The notes under the pieces: model-generated | What the model saw: only the letters and a program-made list of their open reading frames with translations | Databases searched by the model: none | What the model was told of the DNA's origin: nothing | Part shown: in pieces, positions 61,127 to 64,000 of the stretch | How the letters are laid out: each line of letters begins with the position of its first letter | Numbering within the stretch: the stretch's first letter is position 1 | Assembly (NCBI RefSeq): GCF_014842915.1 | Contig: NZ_JACYXI010000016.1 | Span: 40,488-104,487, forward strand | Length of the DNA: 64,000 nucleotides | Direction of reading: 5' to 3' | From: Roseibium litorale | GTDB taxonomy: Bacteria; Pseudomonadota; Alphaproteobacteria; Rhizobiales; Stappiaceae | Position numbers and translations under genes: made by a program

Positions 61127-61858
61127 ATGGACAAACGCATCGCCACGCTGAACGAAGCCGTGGCAGACATCCCCAACGGCGCAACGGTCATGATCGGTGG
61201 TTTCGGCGGTTCTGGCGCGCCGATCGAGCTGATGCACGCCCTCATTGACCGGTTCCTTGCCACCGGCAGCCCGAAGAATCTGACCATCATCAACAACAAC
61301 GCCGGAAACGGACATGTTGGCATCGCCGCCTTGATCGAGCAGGGCCTCGTCTCCAAGATGGTCTGCTCCTTCCCGCGCTCCGCCGACCCGCGCGTTTTCA
61401 CCGAACGCTACCTGGCAGGTGAAATCGAGCTGGAACTCGTCCCCCAGGGCACCTTGGCCGAACGCATCCGCGCAGGCGGCGCAGGCATTCCGGCGTTTTA
61501 CACCCCGACCAGCTACGGCACGGATCTCGCCAAGGGCAAGCCGGTCGCCGAATTCGATGGCCGCCCCTATGTGCAGGAGCGCTGGCTGAAAGCCGACTTT
61601 GCCTTGATCAAGGCCGAGATTGGCGATGCCCACGGCAACCTGACCTACCGGATGGCCGCCCGCAACTTCTCCCCGATCATGGCCATGGCTGCCGCAAAGA
61701 CTGTCGTGCAGGTCAGCAAGGCCGTCGACGCCGGCGGGATCGACCCGGAAGCTGTCATCACCCCGGGCATTTTCGTGGATGCGGTCGTCGAAGTCCGCGA
61801 GCCACAGCAGGAAGAAGCGCTGAACCGCGCCGATGCCCATTACCCCGGAGCGCAGTGA
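61127..61858 (+). CDS. pcaI: 3-oxoadipate CoA-transferase subunit A
   Basis: The alpha subunit of the enzyme that moves CoA from succinyl-CoA to beta-ketoadipate. The glycine-rich GATVMIGGFGGSGAPIELM near residues 18-36 and a later GHVGIAALIEQGLVSKMVCS near 63-82 are CoA-transferase family I landmarks. The subunit-type TSYGTDLAKGKPVAEFDGRP near 126 fits PcaI. GGAGGAC precedes ATG 61127. It is followed by subunit B and the thiolase in the standard pcaIJF order. Length is 243 residues, slightly long. Confidence 0.93.
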   Translation: MDKRIATLNEAVADIPNGATVMIGGFGGSGAPIELMHALIDRFLATGSPKNLTIINNNAGNGHVGIAALIEQGLVSKMVCSFPRSADPRVFTERYLAGEIELELVPQGTLAERIRAGGAGIPAFYTPTSYGTDLAKGKPVAEFDGRPYVQERWLKADFALIKAEIGDAHGNLTYRMAARNFSPIMAMAAAKTVVQVSKAVDAGGIDPEAVITPGIFVDAVVEVREPQQEEALNRADAHYPGAQ

Positions 61859-61860
61859 CC

Positions 61861-62532
61861 ATGACGACCAAACTCACAAACGCCCAGATCGCCTGGCGCG
61901 CAGCGCAGGATATTGCAGACGGCGCCTATGTGAACCTCGGCATCGGCTTCCCGGAAATGGTCGCCAAGTTCCAGCCGGAAGGCCGTGAAGCTATCTTCCA
62001 CACGGAGAATGGCGTCCTGGGTTTTGGCCAGGCTCCTGCCGCCGGTGACGAAGACTGGGATCTCATCAACGCCGGCAAGAAGGCGATCACATTGAAGCCG
62101 GGCGCAGCCTTCTTCCACCATGCGGATAGTTTCGCCATGGTGCGCGGCGGCCATCTGGATGTGGCTATTCTGGGCGCCTATGAAGTGGCGGAAACTGGCG
62201 ACCTCGCCAACTGGTCCACGGGGCCCAAGGGTGTTCCGGCAGTTGGCGGCGCAATGGATCTGGTACACGGCGCCAAGCGTGTCGCAGTGATCACCGATCA
62301 CGTCACCAAAGACGGGAAGCCGAAGCTGGTAGAACGTTGCAGTCTGCCTCTGACCGGTGTCGGCTGCGTGACCCGCGTCTACACCTCTTTCGCCGTCGTT
62401 GACATCGAAAACGGCCATTTCGTGCTGCGCGAGAAGCTGCCCGCCCTCAGCCTGGAAGACCTTCAGGCCCAGACCGGCGCGAAGCTGCATCTTGATGGCC
62501 AGCCGGCAGACCTTATCGTTCCGGAGCTTTGA
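61861..62532 (+). CDS. pcaJ: 3-oxoadipate CoA-transferase subunit B
   Basis: The beta subunit, carrying the catalytic glutamate in FHTENGVLGFG near residues 43-53. NLGIGFPEMVAKFQP near 25-39 and GHLDVAILGAYEVAETGDLANW near 98 are typical. Two starts are possible: GTG 61855, which overlaps the pcaI stop by four bases with GGAG close by, and ATG 61861 used here. Length is 223 residues with ATG. It is directly followed by pcaF at one base distance. A heterodimer with PcaI is expected. Confidence 0.93.
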   Translation: MTTKLTNAQIAWRAAQDIADGAYVNLGIGFPEMVAKFQPEGREAIFHTENGVLGFGQAPAAGDEDWDLINAGKKAITLKPGAAFFHHADSFAMVRGGHLDVAILGAYEVAETGDLANWSTGPKGVPAVGGAMDLVHGAKRVAVITDHVTKDGKPKLVERCSLPLTGVGCVTRVYTSFAVVDIENGHFVLREKLPALSLEDLQAQTGAKLHLDGQPADLIVPEL

Positions 62533-62533
62533 T

Positions 62534-63736
62534 ATGACCGACGTTTTTATCTGCGACTATATCCGCACACCGGTCGGCCGCTTTGGTGGCTCGCTCTCCT
62601 CCGTAAGAGCCGACGATCTCGGCGCCATTCCGCTGCGCGCCCTTATGGCCCGCAACACAGGCGTTGACTGGGCTGCCGTTGATGACGTCATCTACGGCTG
62701 CGCCAACCAGGCAGGCGAAGACAACCGGAACGTGGCCCGCATGTCGTCCCTTCTGGCTGGCCTTCCGGTCGAGGTTTCAGGCACCACCATAAACCGCCTG
62801 TGCGGATCGGGCATGGATGCGGTCATCACCGGTGCCCGTGCCATCAAGGCAGGTGAAGCAGACTTGATTCTTGCAGGCGGTGTGGAAAGCATGAGCCGCG
62901 CACCCTTTGTCATGCCCAAGGCAGAAAACGCCTTCAGCCGTGCTGCCGAAATCCATGACACCACCATTGGCTGGCGCTTCATCAACCCGTTGATGAAGGA
63001 ACAATATGGCGCCGATTCCATGCCGGAAACAGCTGAGAACGTTGCCGAGGACTTCAATGTGTCCCGGGAGGATCAGGATGCATTTGCCCTGCGCAGCCAG
63101 CAAAAGGCGGCAGAGGCTCAGGAAAACGGCCGTCTTGCCAGCGAGATCACACCGGTTTCGATCCCCCAGCGCAAGGGCGATCCGAAGATCGTCGACAAGG
63201 ATGAGCATCCGCGCGAAACGACGCTGGAAGCGCTCGCTGGCCTGAAGGCTCCGTTCCGCAAGGGCGGATCTGTCACCGCAGGCAATGCGTCAGGTGTGAA
63301 CGATGGCGCCGCAGCTCTGATCCTCGCTTCCGCTGAGGCTGTAAAGAAATACGGCCTGACACCAATTGCCCGCGTTCTTGGCGGCGCAGCTGCTGGCGTT
63401 GCGCCGCGCATTATGGGCTTTGGCCCGGCTCCGGCCTCTCAGAAGCTGATGGCCCGCCTCGGCATGACCCAGGACCAGTTCGACGTGATTGAACTGAACG
63501 AAGCCTTCGCGTCCCAAGGCCTCGCAACGCTTCGTGCCCTTGGCATTGCAGATGATGATACCCGTGTGAACCCGAATGGCGGCGCCATCGCGCTTGGTCA
63601 TCCGCTTGGCATGTCCGGCGCCCGTATCACCGGCACGGCAGCGCTCGAGCTGAAGGCAAAAGGCGGCAAGTATTCCCTGTCGGCCATGTGCATCGGCGTC
63701 GGCCAGGGCATTGCCATCGGCCTTGAGCGCGTCTGA
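62534..63736 (+). CDS. pcaF: 3-oxoadipyl-CoA thiolase
   Basis: This cleaves beta-ketoadipyl-CoA to succinyl-CoA and acetyl-CoA, the last step of the beta-ketoadipate pathway. The active cysteine is in NRLCGSGMDAV near residue 91, the catalytic His in GGAIALGHPLGMSGARI near 355, and the second Cys in MCIGVGQG near 386. The opening VFICDYIRTPVGRFGGSLSS and VIYGCANQAGEDNRNVARMS stretches are characteristic of PcaF rather than acetoacetyl-CoA thiolases. Length is 400 residues. It ends the pcaIJF operon before a strong terminator. Confidence 0.95.
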   Translation: MTDVFICDYIRTPVGRFGGSLSSVRADDLGAIPLRALMARNTGVDWAAVDDVIYGCANQAGEDNRNVARMSSLLAGLPVEVSGTTINRLCGSGMDAVITGARAIKAGEADLILAGGVESMSRAPFVMPKAENAFSRAAEIHDTTIGWRFINPLMKEQYGADSMPETAENVAEDFNVSREDQDAFALRSQQKAAEAQENGRLASEITPVSIPQRKGDPKIVDKDEHPRETTLEALAGLKAPFRKGGSVTAGNASGVNDGAAALILASAEAVKKYGLTPIARVLGGAAAGVAPRIMGFGPAPASQKLMARLGMTQDQFDVIELNEAFASQGLATLRALGIADDDTRVNPNGGAIALGHPLGMSGARITGTAALELKAKGGKYSLSAMCIGVGQGIAIGLERV

Positions 63737-63781
63737 CCTATACCCTGTCCCCTGGGCCGCTGGCAGCATGCGGCCGCCTTG

Positions 63782-63810
63782 TCCCTCCGGTTATGCCGGA
63801 GGGATTTTTT
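63782..63810 (+). terminator. Rho-independent terminator of the pca operon
   Basis: A nine-pair stem (TCCCTCCGG with CCGGAGGGA, loop TTATG) is followed by TTTTTT. It lies 46 bases past the pcaF stop. The following 136 bases (63811-63946) are T-rich on this strand and hold no gene; a 7-bp imperfect stem at 63901-63920 could form in the minus-strand transcript downstream of the tRNA. Confidence 0.95.
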
Positions 63811-63945
63811 CTGGTTTCCGTGTTGCTTATTTTGCCCGTCATTTGTTTTTGTTTTGGGATCGTGTCTGTTTTGTGCATTGACGGGACTTGAACGCGTTTA
63901 GCCCCGCTGTTTTGCGAGGCTTGTTGTATTATTTTTTGGTGTATT

Positions 63946-64000
<55 letters not shown>

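Overview
The window looks like chromosomal DNA of a GC-rich alphaproteobacterium, most likely a marine or soil heterotroph of the Stappiaceae/Rhizobiales type. This is inferred from gene families, gene order (pcaR divergent from pcaI-pcaJ-pcaF), several TRAP and ABC uptake systems, and the partial initiator tRNA. I see no rRNA genes, insertion sequences, phage genes or CRISPR arrays. Gene density is high and many genes overlap by 1 to 4 bases, so most of the window is organised in operons.

Layout. 1-7228 (minus): a five-gene HAAT/Liv-type ABC importer co-transcribed with an acyl-CoA ligase, pointing to uptake and CoA activation of a carboxylic acid. 7484-10173 (plus): a PAS hybrid histidine kinase and OmpR-type regulator. 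10249-15165 (minus): a TakP-like TRAP transporter whose large permease carries a C-terminal helical extension of about 330 residues. 15357-17401 (plus): a Cache sensor kinase and NarL-type regulator divergent from that TRAP operon. 17453-26771: a gamma-glutamyl-GABA hydrolase-like amidotransferase, a DUF1007-NicO metal exporter fusion, leucine dehydrogenase-like and LysR genes, and a CobW-WD40-DUF2937-gamma-glutamyltransferase operon. 27022-38248: housekeeping and accessory genes (aminotransferase, 2-hydroxyacid dehydrogenase, diguanylate cyclase, LacI regulator, OmpA lipoprotein, L,D-transpeptidase, DMT exporter, alkyltransferase, MarR regulator, two flavodoxin-like reductases).

38350-46172 holds a candidate nitrogen-heterocycle locus. 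An NMT1/SsuA-type ABC importer, a cytosine-deaminase-like amidohydrolase and an FAD oxidoreductase run leftward; a RidA protein and an 8-oxoguanine-deaminase-like enzyme run rightward. 46208-50800 carries an MFS transporter, a SprA-like metalloprotease, a creatininase-family hydrolase, an NTF2-like secreted protein and an SDR. 50966-60234 is a second candidate catabolic locus: an IclR gene, thiolase, acyl-CoA ligase and PPC/DUF296 protein run leftward, and a complete TRAP transporter plus two SDRs run rightward. Two matching inverted repeats lie in the shared control region. 60259-63736 is the lower beta-ketoadipate branch, pcaR and pcaIJF. The window ends in a strong terminator and the 3' part of an initiator tRNA-Met.

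A recurring structural theme is a strong RNA hairpin directly after the substrate-binding-protein gene in all four transporter operons. This fits a need for more binding protein than membrane components. The most promising undescribed biology is the IclR/TRAP/CoA-ligase/PPC locus, the two-deaminase locus with its structured leader, and the extended TRAP permease.
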